A stretch of DNA of 64,000 bases, from the NCBI RefSeq assembly GCF_946151075.1, contig NZ_CAMGZB010000001.1, positions 124,001 to 188,000 on the forward strand. The letters run 5' to 3'. Below, one piece after another: positions 14,806 to 24,556 of the stretch. The notes under the pieces were generated by a model. The model worked only from the letters and a program-made list of their open reading frames with translations, was not told the origin of the DNA and searched no databases. The first letter of the stretch is position 1, and every line of letters starts with the position of its first letter. Origin of the DNA: Neobacillus sp. Marseille-Q6967 (GTDB lineage Bacteria; Bacillota; Bacilli; Bacillales; Cytobacillaceae). Position numbers and translations under genes: made by a program.

Positions 14806-16320
14806 TTTTACATTATCATATTGCTGGACCAGTTTTGGCCAATTCAATGTTTTTAACCCTTCAGCCGCCTTCTCGATATCTTTTGAAAAGATCCGGTCCT
14901 GCTTGATGGAAGGAACGATTTCTCTTCCGAGCTTATAAAGTTTGTGAGTCTGACTCGCCATTTTCTCTACTCCGCGATATTCCACCGCCTGCATCGCGCA
15001 AATGAACTCAATCGCAAGGACCCTTCTTGTGTTTTGGATAATTTGATACGCATGCCTTGAAGCAATGGTTCCCATACTAACATGGTCTTCTTGGTTTGCT
15101 GACGACGGGATGGAGTCCACACTTGCTGGGTGTGCCAGCGTTTTATTTTCAGATACTAATGATGCTGCTGCATATTGCATAATCATCGCTCCGGATTGCA
15201 AGCCTGGTTCAGGGCTCAAGAATCCCGGCAAATCATTTAATTGTGGATTAACTAGCCTCTCAATCCGCCTCTCAGATATATTGGCAAGCTCCGCGACGGC
15301 AATTTTCATAAAATCCATCGCAAAAGCAATCGGCTGTCCATGAAAGTTACCGCCGGATATCACTTTTTCTCCATCTTCAAAAATTAATGGATTATCGGTT
15401 GCTGCATTCATTTCAATTTCCAGCTTTTCCTTTACATAATCAAGTGCCTGCCAGCTGGCACCATGCACTTGCGGAATGCAGCGAAGAGAATAAGCATCTT
15501 GCACCCGTATTTCGCCCTGCATCGTAGTTAATAAACTGTCGTTTAAATACTTTCTTACCCTTGCTGCTGTTTCAATCTGCTGCTTATATCCTCTTGCAAT
15601 ATGCACTTCCTCAGCAAAGGCATCTATAATTCCATTTAACCCTTCTATTGTCATACTGGCAATCAGTTCACTCTCATATGCCAGCTGCTCGGCCTCTAAG
15701 TATCCAATAACCCCCATCGCTGTCATGGCCTGTGTCCCATTAATGAGCGCAAGGCCTTCTTTCGCCTCTAATGTTAACGGCATTATCCCTTCCTGCTGAA
15801 GGGCCTGAAGCGAATCCATCCTCTCCCCATGATAAAATACTTCTCCTTCACCAATCAGTACTAAGGCTAAATGTGAAAGCGGAGCTAAATCACCGCTGGC
15901 ACCAAGTGAACCCTGCTGTGGAATTACAGGAGAAATATCATGGTTCACGAGGGCTAATAAGGTTTCGATTACAATGGGTCTAACACCGGAATATCCCTTC
16001 AACAGCGCGTTCGCACGTAAGAGCACCATCGCCTTCGAAACAATCTCTGGAAATGGGTCACCTATTCCGCAAGCATGGGAGCGGATTAAATTTAGCTGTA
16101 GTGCCTGTACATGTTCGCGGTCAATCCGAACGTCGCTGAATTTTCCAAATCCCGTATTGATTCCATATACAACCTTTTGTTCAGACACAATTCTCTCAAC
16201 CGCTTCACGGCTTTTTTTCACTAACTCCATGCTGTTTTCAGCTGCAAATACCTTTTCCTTTCTGTATAGAATCCCCTTCATTTGTTCCAACGTTAAATGA
16301 TTACCTGTTAACATTACCAT
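14803..16320 (-). CDS. hutH: Histidine ammonia-lyase
   Basis: Deaminates L-histidine to urocanate, the first step of histidine degradation. The 505-residue protein has the MIO prosthetic-group motif [12 protein letters not shown], with Ala141-Ser142-Gly143 cyclising autocatalytically, and is very close in sequence pattern to B. subtilis HutH. The ATG at 16320 is preferred over 16371 because AGAGGTGAG lies just upstream and [10 protein letters not shown] is the normal N-terminus. No hutU, hutI, hutG or hutP is next to it. Its leader contains a strong hairpin. Confidence 0.95.
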   Translation of the reverse strand: MVMLTGNHLTLEQMKGILYRKEKVFAAENSMELVKKSREAVERIVSEQKVVYGINTGFGKFSDVRIDREHVQALQLNLIRSHACGIGDPFPEIVSKAMVLLRANALLKGYSGVRPIVIETLLALVNHDISPVIPQQGSLGASGDLAPLSHLALVLIGEGEVFYHGERMDSLQALQQEGIMPLTLEAKEGLALINGTQAMTAMGVIGYLEAEQLAYESELIASMTIEGLNGIIDAFAEEVHIARGYKQQIETAARVRKYLNDSLLTTMQGEIRVQDAYSLRCIPQVHGASWQALDYVKEKLEIEMNAATDNPLIFEDGEKVISGGNFHGQPIAFAMDFMKIAVAELANISERRIERLVNPQLNDLPGFLSPEPGLQSGAMIMQYAAASLVSENKTLAHPASVDSIPSSANQEDHVSMGTIASRHAYQIIQNTRRVLAIEFICAMQAVEYRGVEKMASQTHKLYKLGREIVPSIKQDRIFSKDIEKAAEGLKTLNWPKLVQQYDNVK

Positions 16321-16351
16321 GATTCTCACCTCTACCACTTTAATGAAATAA

Positions 16352-16402
16352 AGAAAGAGGCTGGATTCCACATCACATTAGATTTGGAGTCCAGCCTCTT
16401 TT
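16352..16402 (-). promoter_or_regulatory. Terminator-like hairpin in the hutH leader
   Basis: On the minus strand AAAGAGGCTGGACTCCA pairs over 17 positions (one mismatch) with TGGAATCCAGCCTCTTT, followed by CTTTATTTC. It lies between the promoter at 16479-16508 and the hutH start, the position of the HutP-controlled attenuator in B. subtilis. No clear run of UAG triplets (HutP sites) was seen. Confidence 0.65.
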
Positions 16403-16478
16403 ATTAACAAATATTGATTTATGATTATTTTCCTCATTGGGATCAGTCCCTTTCAAAAATCCTATTTTGTTAATAATT

Positions 16479-16508
16479 ATTTTATGTGAGGAAATGCTTG
16501 TGTGTCAA
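16479..16508 (-). promoter_or_regulatory. Sigma-A promoter of hutH
   Basis: Perfect TTGACA (16508-16503) and TAAAAT (16484-16479) with an 18-base spacer on the minus strand, giving a leader of about 150 nt. Confidence 0.6.
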
Positions 16509-16646
16509 CTAAATTTTCAGAATTTTAGCACGATAGTACTTTACTACGATAATAAATGAAAGGTGGTCCTTTGATTACAAAAAACTAGATAATTCCGTTA
16601 TACTGTATAAGGGTAAAAAGAGTTTGCCTTTTAGAAAGGAGTAAAT

Positions 16647-18734
16647 ATGAAATCTCTCGTACTAGCAGAAAAACCAAGTGTAGCCAGAGAGCTTGCACGG
16701 GTCCTTGGCTGTAACCAAAAACATAAGAGCTATATAGAAGGAAATCAATATATTGTAACTTGGGCATTGGGTCATTTAATCGAACTAAAAATGCCGGAGC
16801 ATTATGATACAAAATATAAAACCTGGAATTTAGAAGACCTCCCCATCATTCCATCAAAAATGGGATTAAAGGTCATGAAGCAAACCAATCACCAGTTCCG
16901 AGCCATCGAGTCATTGGCCAAAAGAAAAGACATTAAGGAGTTCATTATTGCAACCGACGCTGGTCGTGAAGGTGAGCTGGTAGCCCGCTGGATTCTTGAA
17001 AAAATACATTGGAATAAACCCATTAAGAGATTATGGATTTCCTCGCAAACAGATAAAGCAATCAAAGAAGGCTTTAAACAATTAAAACCAGGAAGTCAAT
17101 TTGAAGATCTCTATCATTCAGCTGTTTGTCGTGCAGAAGCAGATTGGTTGATTGGATTAAACGTAACAAGGGCATTGACTACCAAATATAAAGACCCGCT
17201 GTCAGCCGGCCGGGTTCAAACACCTACATTAGCCATGATTCTTGACAGGGATCAGCAAATTCAAAAATTTGTTCCACAGGAATATTGGACGATTAAGGCT
17301 GATATTGGATCTTTAACAGCTGATTGGGAGCATAACAATGAAAAACGTATCTTTAAGAAGGAAAACGCAGAAAAAATCCAGAAGAAAGTAACGGGTGCAA
17401 AAGCAATCATTGAGAACATTGACCGGAAAAGGAAAAATGAGCCGCAGCCGCTTCCTTATGATTTAACTGAACTTCAGCGTGATGCCAATAAGCGGTTTGG
17501 TTTTTCCGCGAAAAAGACCTTAAATCTGCTGCAGCGCTTATATGAGCAATATAAAATTGTTACCTATCCAAGAACGGATTCCCGCTATTTAACAACGGAT
17601 ATGTTGAGTACCATGGCAGACCGCCTGCAAGGAATGAGTTCAGGCTATAAGGATGAAGTCCGTCCTTTGCTTGCTGCCGGCGGTAAAGTTCTGGCAAAGC
17701 GTGTCTTTAATAATGAAAAAGTGACGGATCACCATGCGATTATCCCGACAGAACAAAGGCTTAATTTAGGTGAACTCGAAAATGATGAAAGAAAGATCTA
17801 TGATCTGATTGCTAGACGATTTCTGGCCTTGTTTTATCCAGCTTATGAATATGAAACGATTCATGCTGTTTTTAAGGTGGATGATGAAACGTTTACTACC
17901 CGGGAAACCAATGTCATCGAACCAGGGTTTAAAAAGATTTTAGGAAAAGAAGAAACAGAACAAACAGCTGGACTGCAGAAGTTAGCCAAAGGACAATCGT
18001 TTACTGTTAAACAAGCAGTAATCAATCAAAAGTTTACCGAACCGCCTCAGCGCTATTCTGAAGCAGACGTTCTAGGTCAAATGGAAAAGTTCGGCCTTGG
18101 CACTCCGGCAACAAGGGCTGAAATCATTGAAAGATTAGTCGAAACCGAAGTCGTAGAACGGCAAAACGGACGCTTCTTACCGACAAAAAAAGGAAAACAG
18201 CTAATCGACTTAGTCAATAATGAATTAAAATCACCAGAGTTAACAGCAAAGTGGGAACAGGAGCTAGAGCAAATTTCAAAAGGTAAGGCGGACCCTAAAG
18301 CCTTTTCACAAAAAATCCGCCGCCAGACAGAGCAATTGGTTTCGGAAATTAAAACTAGTGATAAATCTTATCGGGCCCACAACTTAACAGGATCAAAATG
18401 CCCGGAATGTGATTCATTTTTAAAGGAACGAAATACAAAGGATGGAAAAATTCTTGTCTGCTCCAACTTAGAATGTTCCTACCGGAAACGAAAAGATCCT
18501 AAGCTATCCAACCGGCGGTGCCCGCAGTGCCGCAAGAAAATGGAGATCCATGACGGAAAAGCAGGCATGTACTTCCAATGTCGTCCATGTAATGTCGTAG
18601 AAAAGGCTGAAGAAAAGAAAAAGGCCGTTAATAAGAAGGAAGAGCGGAGACTGGTTCAAAAGTACACACAAAAAGAAGATTTCGGTAATAGCCTCGGAGA
18701 CTTGTTAAAACAAGCACTAAAGAACCAAGAATAA
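16647..18734 (+). CDS. topB: DNA topoisomerase III (type IA)
   Basis: Decatenates and relaxes negatively supercoiled DNA through a single-strand break. The 695-residue protein has an N-terminal Toprim domain (LAEKPS at 7, TDAGREGE at about 103-110), a QRDANKRFGFSAKKTL segment and the catalytic Tyr in YPRTDSRYL (about residue 310). Two C-terminal zinc ribbons follow (CPEC...CSNLEC and CPQC...CRPC, about 588-650), then a basic tail. AGAAAGGAG precedes the ATG. Confidence 0.95.
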   Translation: MKSLVLAEKPSVARELARVLGCNQKHKSYIEGNQYIVTWALGHLIELKMPEHYDTKYKTWNLEDLPIIPSKMGLKVMKQTNHQFRAIESLAKRKDIKEFIIATDAGREGELVARWILEKIHWNKPIKRLWISSQTDKAIKEGFKQLKPGSQFEDLYHSAVCRAEADWLIGLNVTRALTTKYKDPLSAGRVQTPTLAMILDRDQQIQKFVPQEYWTIKADIGSLTADWEHNNEKRIFKKENAEKIQKKVTGAKAIIENIDRKRKNEPQPLPYDLTELQRDANKRFGFSAKKTLNLLQRLYEQYKIVTYPRTDSRYLTTDMLSTMADRLQGMSSGYKDEVRPLLAAGGKVLAKRVFNNEKVTDHHAIIPTEQRLNLGELENDERKIYDLIARRFLALFYPAYEYETIHAVFKVDDETFTTRETNVIEPGFKKILGKEETEQTAGLQKLAKGQSFTVKQAVINQKFTEPPQRYSEADVLGQMEKFGLGTPATRAEIIERLVETEVVERQNGRFLPTKKGKQLIDLVNNELKSPELTAKWEQELEQISKGKADPKAFSQKIRRQTEQLVSEIKTSDKSYRAHNLTGSKCPECDSFLKERNTKDGKILVCSNLECSYRKRKDPKLSNRRCPQCRKKMEIHDGKAGMYFQCRPCNVVEKAEEKKKAVNKKEERRLVQKYTQKEDFGNSLGDLLKQALKNQE

Positions 18735-18739
18735 TACCA

Positions 18740-18773
18740 ATGGATAGGCACTCTCTATTGTGCCTATTTTTTC
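18740..18773 (+). terminator. Terminator of topB
   Basis: ATAGGCAC / GTGCCTAT stem with an eight-base loop and a TTTTTT tail directly after topB. Confidence 0.8.
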
Positions 18774-18839
18774 TTGAATTTTCTTCCATTGGGATAGTAT
18801 GATTGTAAAGCATGACAGTAGAAATGGGGAATACATGCG

Positions 18840-20108
18840 ATGCGGATTAGAGACTGGGACCCAAATTTAAAGGTTCGCTTATTTAGTGAGGCAATGATGA
18901 ACATCACCTTTTGGATGTTCTTTCCATTCCTAACGATATATTTTGCAGATGAGTTTGGAAAAAGTAAAGCAGGGTTTTTGCTGGTATTTTCGCAAATTTT
19001 CTCTGTGCTGGCTAACCTGATGGGAGGTTACTGCGCAGACAGTTTTGGCCGAAAAAAGATGATGGTCATATCGGCTATTGGTCAAGGGCTTTCTTTCCTT
19101 TCCTTTGCAGCTGCCAGTTCGCCTTGGCTGCATTCACCATGGATTGGATTTATTTCCTTTGCGGTTGCGGGTGTTTTCGGTTCTTTTTATTGGCCTGCCA
19201 GTCAGGCAATGGTTGCCGATGTAGTCGATGAAAAAAACCGGAGCAGCGTTTTTGCGGTTTTTTACACCTCCATTAATATTGCGGTGGTCATAGGCCCAAT
19301 TATTGGGGCAATTTTCTTTGTAAACTATCGCTTTCAGCTTTTACTTATAGCCGGAATTGTTTGTATTTTACTTGGGGTGATTCTGGCAAAATGGACAAGA
19401 GAAACCGTTCCAGTGAAAAAGATTGAAAACGTTGAAGCGGATAGAAAATGGTATTACTTCTTACAAAATCAATTAAAGGATTATTCCTTAATCGGCAGAG
19501 ATAAAACGTTTCTATTGTTTATTTTAGCCGGAGTCTTGTCGGGACAGACGTTTATGCAGCTCGACTTGTTGTTCCCTGTATATATTAAAGATGTAATGGA
19601 CCAGCAGGCACTATTCTCTATCGGGGATTGGTCCTTTAGTGTAAAAGGTGAGCAGGCATTTGGAATTGTCCTTGCAGAAAATGGTTTTCTTGTTGCCTTG
19701 CTGACCGTTATGGTTACGAAATGGATGGATACTTTTAGGGAACGAAATGTATTTGTACTTTCATCTATTGTTTACGCCATTTCAATTGTACTCTTTAGCC
19801 AGACTCAGTGGATTTGGGGATTTATATTAGCCATGGCCGTGTTTACATTCGCTGAATTGATGGGAGCTGGAATTCAGCAGAGCTTCGTCTCGAAACTTGC
19901 CCCAGAGCAAATGAGAGGGCAATATTTTGCTGCTGCCAGTTTACGATTTACCATTAGCCGAACCATTGCTCCGTTATCGATTCCAATGACTGTTTGGCTT
20001 GGGTATGGCTGGACCTTTTTCGTTCTCTGCCTGCTTGCTCTTGCTAGTGCTGGTTTGTATTGGTTTATGTTTTATCTTTTTGATAGGAAACATGCGATGG
20101 GATCCTGA
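18840..20108 (+). CDS. MFS multidrug-type transporter
   Basis: A 422-residue protein with about twelve membrane segments. The TM2-TM3 loop GGYCADSFGRKKMM is the major facilitator signature. A large central loop (about residues 190-220) separates the halves. Substrate unknown; it resembles MDR-type exporters of Bacillus. The ATG at 18840 has a GGGG element ten bases upstream; an overlapping ATG at 18835 is out of frame. It is preceded by the topB terminator. Confidence 0.8.
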   Translation: MRIRDWDPNLKVRLFSEAMMNITFWMFFPFLTIYFADEFGKSKAGFLLVFSQIFSVLANLMGGYCADSFGRKKMMVISAIGQGLSFLSFAAASSPWLHSPWIGFISFAVAGVFGSFYWPASQAMVADVVDEKNRSSVFAVFYTSINIAVVIGPIIGAIFFVNYRFQLLLIAGIVCILLGVILAKWTRETVPVKKIENVEADRKWYYFLQNQLKDYSLIGRDKTFLLFILAGVLSGQTFMQLDLLFPVYIKDVMDQQALFSIGDWSFSVKGEQAFGIVLAENGFLVALLTVMVTKWMDTFRERNVFVLSSIVYAISIVLFSQTQWIWGFILAMAVFTFAELMGAGIQQSFVSKLAPEQMRGQYFAAASLRFTISRTIAPLSIPMTVWLGYGWTFFVLCLLALASAGLYWFMFYLFDRKHAMGS

Positions 20109-20220
20109 ACATAGGCTCCCTTTTTATTAAAGTCTTTAATTGTACTAAATTATACACATTTTACTCTTTACATATTATAATTGTCTTGTAAAGATTTTCT
20201 ATATTAAGGTGGTGTTAATA

Positions 20221-20337
20221 GTGGAAGTTTCCCAATTTATGTCCCCTACTTCTTTATCAGGTATTATTACATTTATCGTTATATTTTCAGCAGGTGTTTA
20301 TTTTAATATAAAAGTATACGGCAGCAAATTATCGTAG
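20221..20337 (+). CDS. Small single-pass membrane peptide (38 aa), unknown
   Basis: GTG start with AAGGTGG nine bases upstream. The product starts MEVSQFMSPTSLSGIITFIV and has one membrane helix (about residues 12-29) and a short tail KVYGSKLS. A hairpin with a T7 tail (20330-20367) follows. It looks like a complete unit, and a second small membrane peptide gene with similar design lies at 13762. Confidence 0.6.
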   Translation: MEVSQFMSPTSLSGIITFIVIFSAGVYFNIKVYGSKLS

Positions 20338-20367
20338 AGAAGATGAATTTCTCTGCGATTTTTTTAT
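20330..20367 (+). terminator. Terminator of the 38-aa peptide gene
   Basis: TCGTAGAGAA and TTCTCTGCGA form a stem with loop GATGAA and a T7 tail. The stem overlaps the stop codon. Confidence 0.8.
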
Positions 20368-20454
20368 GGCTTTTCCATGCTGTATTATCGGTTTCTTTTT
20401 CCAGCTAAAAAAGCTACAATATACATTGAAGTTTCTGACAAAGGAGACAAAAAA

Positions 20455-21687
20455 ATGAGTGAATTTCAAAAGAACCTAGAAAAATATGCTGAACTTGCCG
20501 TTAAGGTAGGGGTAAATATTCAAAAGGGACAGACGTTAGTTGTTAATGCCACTTTAGATGCAGCGGAGTTTGTCCGCCGTGTGGTTAAGAGTGCCTATGA
20601 AACAGGTGCGCATAATGTCATTGTTAACTGGAATGATGATGTTGTTTCACGAACAAAATACGACCTAGCTCCAGACGAGGTGTTTAATGAATATCCAGTC
20701 TGGCGTGCTAAAGAGCAGGAAGAATTAGCCGAACAGGGTGCTGCGTTTATGTCCGTTGTTTCTGCAAGCCCTGACCTATTAAAAGGTGTCAATCCAGACC
20801 GGATTGCTAATTTTCAAAAAGCTACTGGTAAAGCGTTAACAAAATTCCGTCAAGCCATTCAATCCGACAAAGTGAGCTGGACAGTTGTAGCCGCAGCCTC
20901 TCCTGCTTGGGCTGCTAAAGTATTCCCTGATGCTCCTAGTGAAGAGCAGGTTGGATTATTATGGGACGCAATCTTCAAAGCTACACGAGTAGATACTGAA
21001 AACCCAGTGGAAGAATGGAAAAAGCATGACGAAAACCTTCATGAAAAAGTTAACTACTTAAACGAAAGACGCTATCAAAAGCTGCATTATAAAGCACCAG
21101 GAACTGACTTAACGATTGAGCTTCCAAAGAATCACATTTGGGTTGGTGCAGGAAGTGTCAATGAAAACGGTGTTGAATTCATGGCCAATATGCCGACCGA
21201 AGAAGTGTTTACCGTTCCTTATCGTACGGGTGTAAACGGAACTGTTGCGAGCACAAAGCCTCTAAGCTATGGTGGGAATATTATTGACCGTTTTTCTATT
21301 ACTTTTGAAGACGGAAGAATTGTGGATGTGAAAGCAGAAGAAGGCGAAGAGATTCTCAAGCGCCTTGTGGATACAGATGAAGGCTCACATTATCTTGGTG
21401 AAGTGGCATTGGTTCCATTTAACTCACCAATCTCACAGTCCAATATCTTGTTCTTTAACACTTTATTTGACGAAAATGCATCGAACCATCTTGCCATCGG
21501 CAGTGCCTATGCTTTCTGTATTGAAGGCGGGAAAAAGATGTCTCCTGAAGAGTTGAAGGAAAATGGTTTGAACGAAAGTATCACTCACGTGGATTTCATG
21601 ATCGGATCAGCAGAAATGGATATCGACGGCATTACTTTGGATGGAAAAACGGAGCCGGTATTTAGAAATGGGAACTGGGCATTTTAA
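20455..21687 (+). CDS. ampS: M29 family aminopeptidase
   Basis: A 410-residue metallo-aminopeptidase (thermophilic aminopeptidase family M29, AmpS/PepS) that releases N-terminal residues from peptides in the cytoplasm, using two metal ions. The C-terminal catalytic half shows the expected ligands in NMPTEEVFTVPYRTGVNG, LGEVALVP, FDENASNHLAIG and HVDFMIGS. The start at 20455 is chosen for AAAGGAGAC nine bases upstream; an upstream in-frame ATG at 20377 lacks a site. Confidence 0.92.
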   Translation: MSEFQKNLEKYAELAVKVGVNIQKGQTLVVNATLDAAEFVRRVVKSAYETGAHNVIVNWNDDVVSRTKYDLAPDEVFNEYPVWRAKEQEELAEQGAAFMSVVSASPDLLKGVNPDRIANFQKATGKALTKFRQAIQSDKVSWTVVAAASPAWAAKVFPDAPSEEQVGLLWDAIFKATRVDTENPVEEWKKHDENLHEKVNYLNERRYQKLHYKAPGTDLTIELPKNHIWVGAGSVNENGVEFMANMPTEEVFTVPYRTGVNGTVASTKPLSYGGNIIDRFSITFEDGRIVDVKAEEGEEILKRLVDTDEGSHYLGEVALVPFNSPISQSNILFFNTLFDENASNHLAIGSAYAFCIEGGKKMSPEELKENGLNESITHVDFMIGSAEMDIDGITLDGKTEPVFRNGNWAF

Positions 21688-21706
21688 ATTTCCCTTTTAC
21701 ATGCGA

Positions 21707-21735
21707 AAGAGCAGGATTTTCCTGCTCTTTTTTTG
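21707..21735 (+). terminator. Terminator of ampS
   Basis: AAAGAGCAGG / CCTGCTCTTT stem with a TTTTTTTT tail, just before the second TTCTAC array. Confidence 0.85.
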
Positions 21736-21737
21736 TT

Positions 21738-22137
21738 ATGTTCGGGAACTTCTACATAATTTTGTGCAACTACTACATGTAATGGGGAACCTTCTACGCG
21801 TTTCTCGGGAACTTCTACATAAAACTAGTCTACTTCTACATGTTTCTAGCAAACTTCTACATAAAGCCGGTTCACCTCTATATGTTGTAGTGAACTCTAC
21901 ATAAAACGGGCTAACTTCTACGCGAATTTAGCGAACTTCTACGTAAAACGGGCCAACTTCTACGGCAAAACTAGCTAACCTCTACATAAAGCCGGTTTAC
22001 CTCTATATGTTTTAGTAAACTCTACATAAAACAGTCTAACTTCTACGCGAATTTAGCGAACTTCTACATAAAACGGCCAACTTCTACGTAAAACTAGCTA
22101 ACTTCTACGTAAAACAGGCCAACTTCTACATTTCCTA
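21738..22137 (+). repeat. TTCTAC 21-bp repeat array 2
   Basis: About nineteen units of 20-22 bp, mostly CTTCTAC(A/G)(T/C)(A/G) plus a variable remainder, on the plus strand. The block ATAAAGCCGGTT(C/T)ACCTCTATATG recurs at 21861 and 21986, 125 bp apart, giving the same higher-order period as arrays 1 and 3. It fills the space between two convergent stop codons. Confidence 0.92.
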
Positions 22138-22138
22138 T

Positions 22139-23386
22139 CTAATACTTAAATACAATAGCTCCGTTTGCCTGCTTCTCGAGATAGCTCCGTATTTTGTAAA
22201 GCTGCTCCAGCGGGTCGGTTGGAATTAGCTTTCCGAATAAATTTACAAGTCCCAGAGATTTTAGCAGCCCCTCTTCCCATTCTGCCAGTGCAGCAATCAG
22301 TCCGGCATCGCCTTGGCAGATGCTAGATAACGAAACCTTTTTTTCAATCGCTTCCTCCACTAATTCCAGCACGAGTTCCTTTGTTATAACACCCTTGGCA
22401 TCACTCAGCTTTTCACATGTCGTTTTTACAACTTCTACCGCTCCACCGACAACCGGGTCAAGTGGGTCTGTTATAGGTTCTAACGGTTCCAGTATTGGTT
22501 CCACCGGTTTCAACACCGGGTCTAACGGCTTCAATATAGGTTCTACTGGTTTTAACACCGGGTCTAACGGCTTTAATATAGGTTGTACTGGTTTTAACAC
22601 CGGGTTTAACGGCTTCAATATAGGTTCTACTGGTTTTAACACCGGATCGAGCGGGTCCAGGACCGGTTCTAATGGATCTAAGACAGGCTCAAGCTGGTCT
22701 GCGACTGGTTCCAGCGGATCCGTAACCACTTCAATGACGTCTTTTACCGGGTCTGACCCCTTCCCTGCGGTTGCATCCCCTGCCTCACAAGTTAATGGCA
22801 GATGACCTCTGGTTATTCTCCCAATCTCTTTTTCCAGTTGATCTAGTGGCAGTTTACTTAAATCTTCTAATAGTTTAAGTTTCCCTGGTTTCGTTGTTCC
22901 TGTATCACCATTAACAGTATTTAAGAGTAAGTTTTTAATTACGCTATCCGTCGAGTTCATATAATGAGCGACCATAACGACATTTTCCATCCCTAATTCG
23001 GGAATGGTTTCACCTGCCTTCACACATGCACCCTTAAAAGAGATTTCCGTGACATCCACGGTCATATCTTTTACGGTAACAGGCCCTTTTGCCTGCAGCG
23101 TGATGCCAACGTTTCCTTTTTGGTTCTTCACTTGTTTCGTCAATTTCATTCCGTAGATCGTTGCAGATTCATAGTGAAAGCGAAGCATGGGCTTGCCATT
23201 ATTTGCAGAGGTTTCCTGGCTGACAATCCCCGCCGTTACCCCGGATCCTACAACCCGGTCCGCCTCAATAATAAATCCTTCTGTGTCAGTTTTCTCTGCC
23301 CTTGCTACTCCACCTAAAGTAAAAAACGAGAAGAGTAACATCTGAAAACATAAGCTGAACAAGAGTACCTTGCTTTTCCGCCACAT
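22139..23386 (-). CDS. Secreted proline-repeat protein of a DUF6230/DUF6114 operon
   Basis: A 415-residue exported protein with a signal peptide (residues 1-30, ending GVARAEK). A domain follows (about 31-205) with beta-rich character, then a tandem repeat of the type DPVLKPVEPILKPL (about 225-325, mostly 13-14 residues per unit), then a helical C-terminal part. Cysteines are in KGACVK, LTCEAG, TTCEKL and SICQGD. The Pro at regular spacing suggests an extended rod across the cell wall. It lies 12 bases after the DUF6114 gene. The family is not recognised; function unknown. Confidence 0.75.
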   Translation of the reverse strand: MWRKSKVLLFSLCFQMLLFSFFTLGGVARAEKTDTEGFIIEADRVVGSGVTAGIVSQETSANNGKPMLRFHYESATIYGMKLTKQVKNQKGNVGITLQAKGPVTVKDMTVDVTEISFKGACVKAGETIPELGMENVVMVAHYMNSTDSVIKNLLLNTVNGDTGTTKPGKLKLLEDLSKLPLDQLEKEIGRITRGHLPLTCEAGDATAGKGSDPVKDVIEVVTDPLEPVADQLEPVLDPLEPVLDPLDPVLKPVEPILKPLNPVLKPVQPILKPLDPVLKPVEPILKPLDPVLKPVEPILEPLEPITDPLDPVVGGAVEVVKTTCEKLSDAKGVITKELVLELVEEAIEKKVSLSSICQGDAGLIAALAEWEEGLLKSLGLVNLFGKLIPTDPLEQLYKIRSYLEKQANGAIVFKY

Positions 23387-23398
23387 ATTGATTCTCCT

Positions 23399-23773
23399 TT
23401 AAGCTGAATGAGTCGGTTTCCCCATATCCACCGTTACCTTTGTAGGGGCCAGTCTCCAAGCCATCAGCAATGCTCCCCCGACAATTCCAAAGACCGTCCC
23501 AAACAGGAATCCTCCTAATGCTCCAATCACTGACAAGATAGAAAGAAATATAGTGAAAATCCCTAGTATTTTAGAGGCACTTGGAAAAAATAACGCGATA
23601 ATTCCAATTAGCGTAATCATCCCTCCAAATAACAGACCGATTATCGCAATGGTTCCCGGAAGGAATGTACTCAGATACAGGTTTAACGGGACCCATAATA
23701 TCATTAGACCACTTAATGTAGTTATCAATGAGCCCCATAGCGGCCTTGATTTCCGCCAGCCTTTAAATCCCAT
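23399..23773 (-). CDS. DUF6114 family membrane protein
   Basis: A 124-residue protein with about four membrane segments. The start GFKGWRKSRPLWGSLITTLSGLMIL and the end MAWRLAP match the DUF6114 family as I recall it from actinobacteria and some bacilli, where it is regularly encoded beside DUF6230. Function unknown. It is the middle gene of the operon, with 12-bp gaps on both sides. Confidence 0.75.
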   Translation of the reverse strand: MGFKGWRKSRPLWGSLITTLSGLMILWVPLNLYLSTFLPGTIAIIGLLFGGMITLIGIIALFFPSASKILGIFTIFLSILSVIGALGGFLFGTVFGIVGGALLMAWRLAPTKVTVDMGKPTHSA

Positions 23774-23785
23774 TTGGCACCATCC

Positions 23786-24361
23786 TTATTTTTTATCAAT
23801 CTTCTCAACTGTTAATCTCATGCCATTCATATTAATGGTCTGCTGAAATAGATAGTGAGTTTTTAGCTTCGCGTGTTCCAATGTAATCTTAGAGGAAGTC
23901 TGTTGAAACTGCTTTTGCCAATCATCGGTATTTTTTTCAAAAAGAACGAGGTTTTGAAACTTGGCATCGGCTTCAATTAGGCCGGCATCATGCTGAAGCC
24001 CGGTAATTTGTACAGGCTTGGAAGCAGTAATTTTAACACGAATCCAATCGTTCCCAACCTTTAAGTCCTTATACAATTGCAGATTATCGATGGTGAGATT
24101 CTCAATTAAATTTGTGCCTTGAGGAACTGAATCCTCGCTGCTGGTTTCTCCAAGTTTCGGATAAAAGGTGTACCCATTTCCTTCAAGCTTATCAAATTCA
24201 ACATAAAAGTCCCCCACTCCGGCTATAGGCACGGCATAGGCAACTCCGGAAATACCAAAAGAAACTAGTAATAAACCTAATGCCAAAAATCCTGATGCAA
24301 AGGCAGACCAAAATACCTTTTTATTCGTACGTCCCTCCATTATTTCCAACGTATTCTCCAC
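23786..24361 (-). CDS. DUF6230 family exported protein
   Basis: A 191-residue protein with one N-terminal membrane segment or uncleaved signal (about residues 15-42, FWSAFASGFLALGLLLVSFG). A beta-rich domain follows containing VPIAGVGDFYVEFDKLEGNGYTFYPK, typical of DUF6230. The GTG start has AAAGGGGG seven bases upstream. First gene of a three-gene operon, divergent from a GAF-LuxR regulator, which may control it. Function unknown. Confidence 0.78.
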   Translation of the reverse strand: MENTLEIMEGRTNKKVFWSAFASGFLALGLLLVSFGISGVAYAVPIAGVGDFYVEFDKLEGNGYTFYPKLGETSSEDSVPQGTNLIENLTIDNLQLYKDLKVGNDWIRVKITASKPVQITGLQHDAGLIEADAKFQNLVLFEKNTDDWQKQFQQTSSKITLEHAKLKTHYLFQQTINMNGMRLTVEKIDKK

Positions 24362-24556
24362 ATGATTGCCCCCTTTTGAATTTTTTTAAAAAATTAAATA
24401 TTTTCCTTTACATTACTCTCAATCTGTTTATTCTACAATTACGGAAAACATCGGAAATTTACATCACCCCCGTTAAATGTCGGGTAAAGATACTACTACA
24501 GACATATTGGAAAGGAATGTAACGAAATTTATAATAGATGAAAAGGAGGGCTGCAA

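Noticed and set aside
21641..21904. 87-codon frame at the end of ampS
   Set aside because: It starts inside ampS in another frame and runs into array 2; repeat artefact.
22320..22805. 161-codon Gly/Ser/Thr-rich frame opposite the proline-repeat gene
   Set aside because: Antisense shadow of the tandem repeat; the minus-strand gene has signal peptide, operon context and ribosome binding site.
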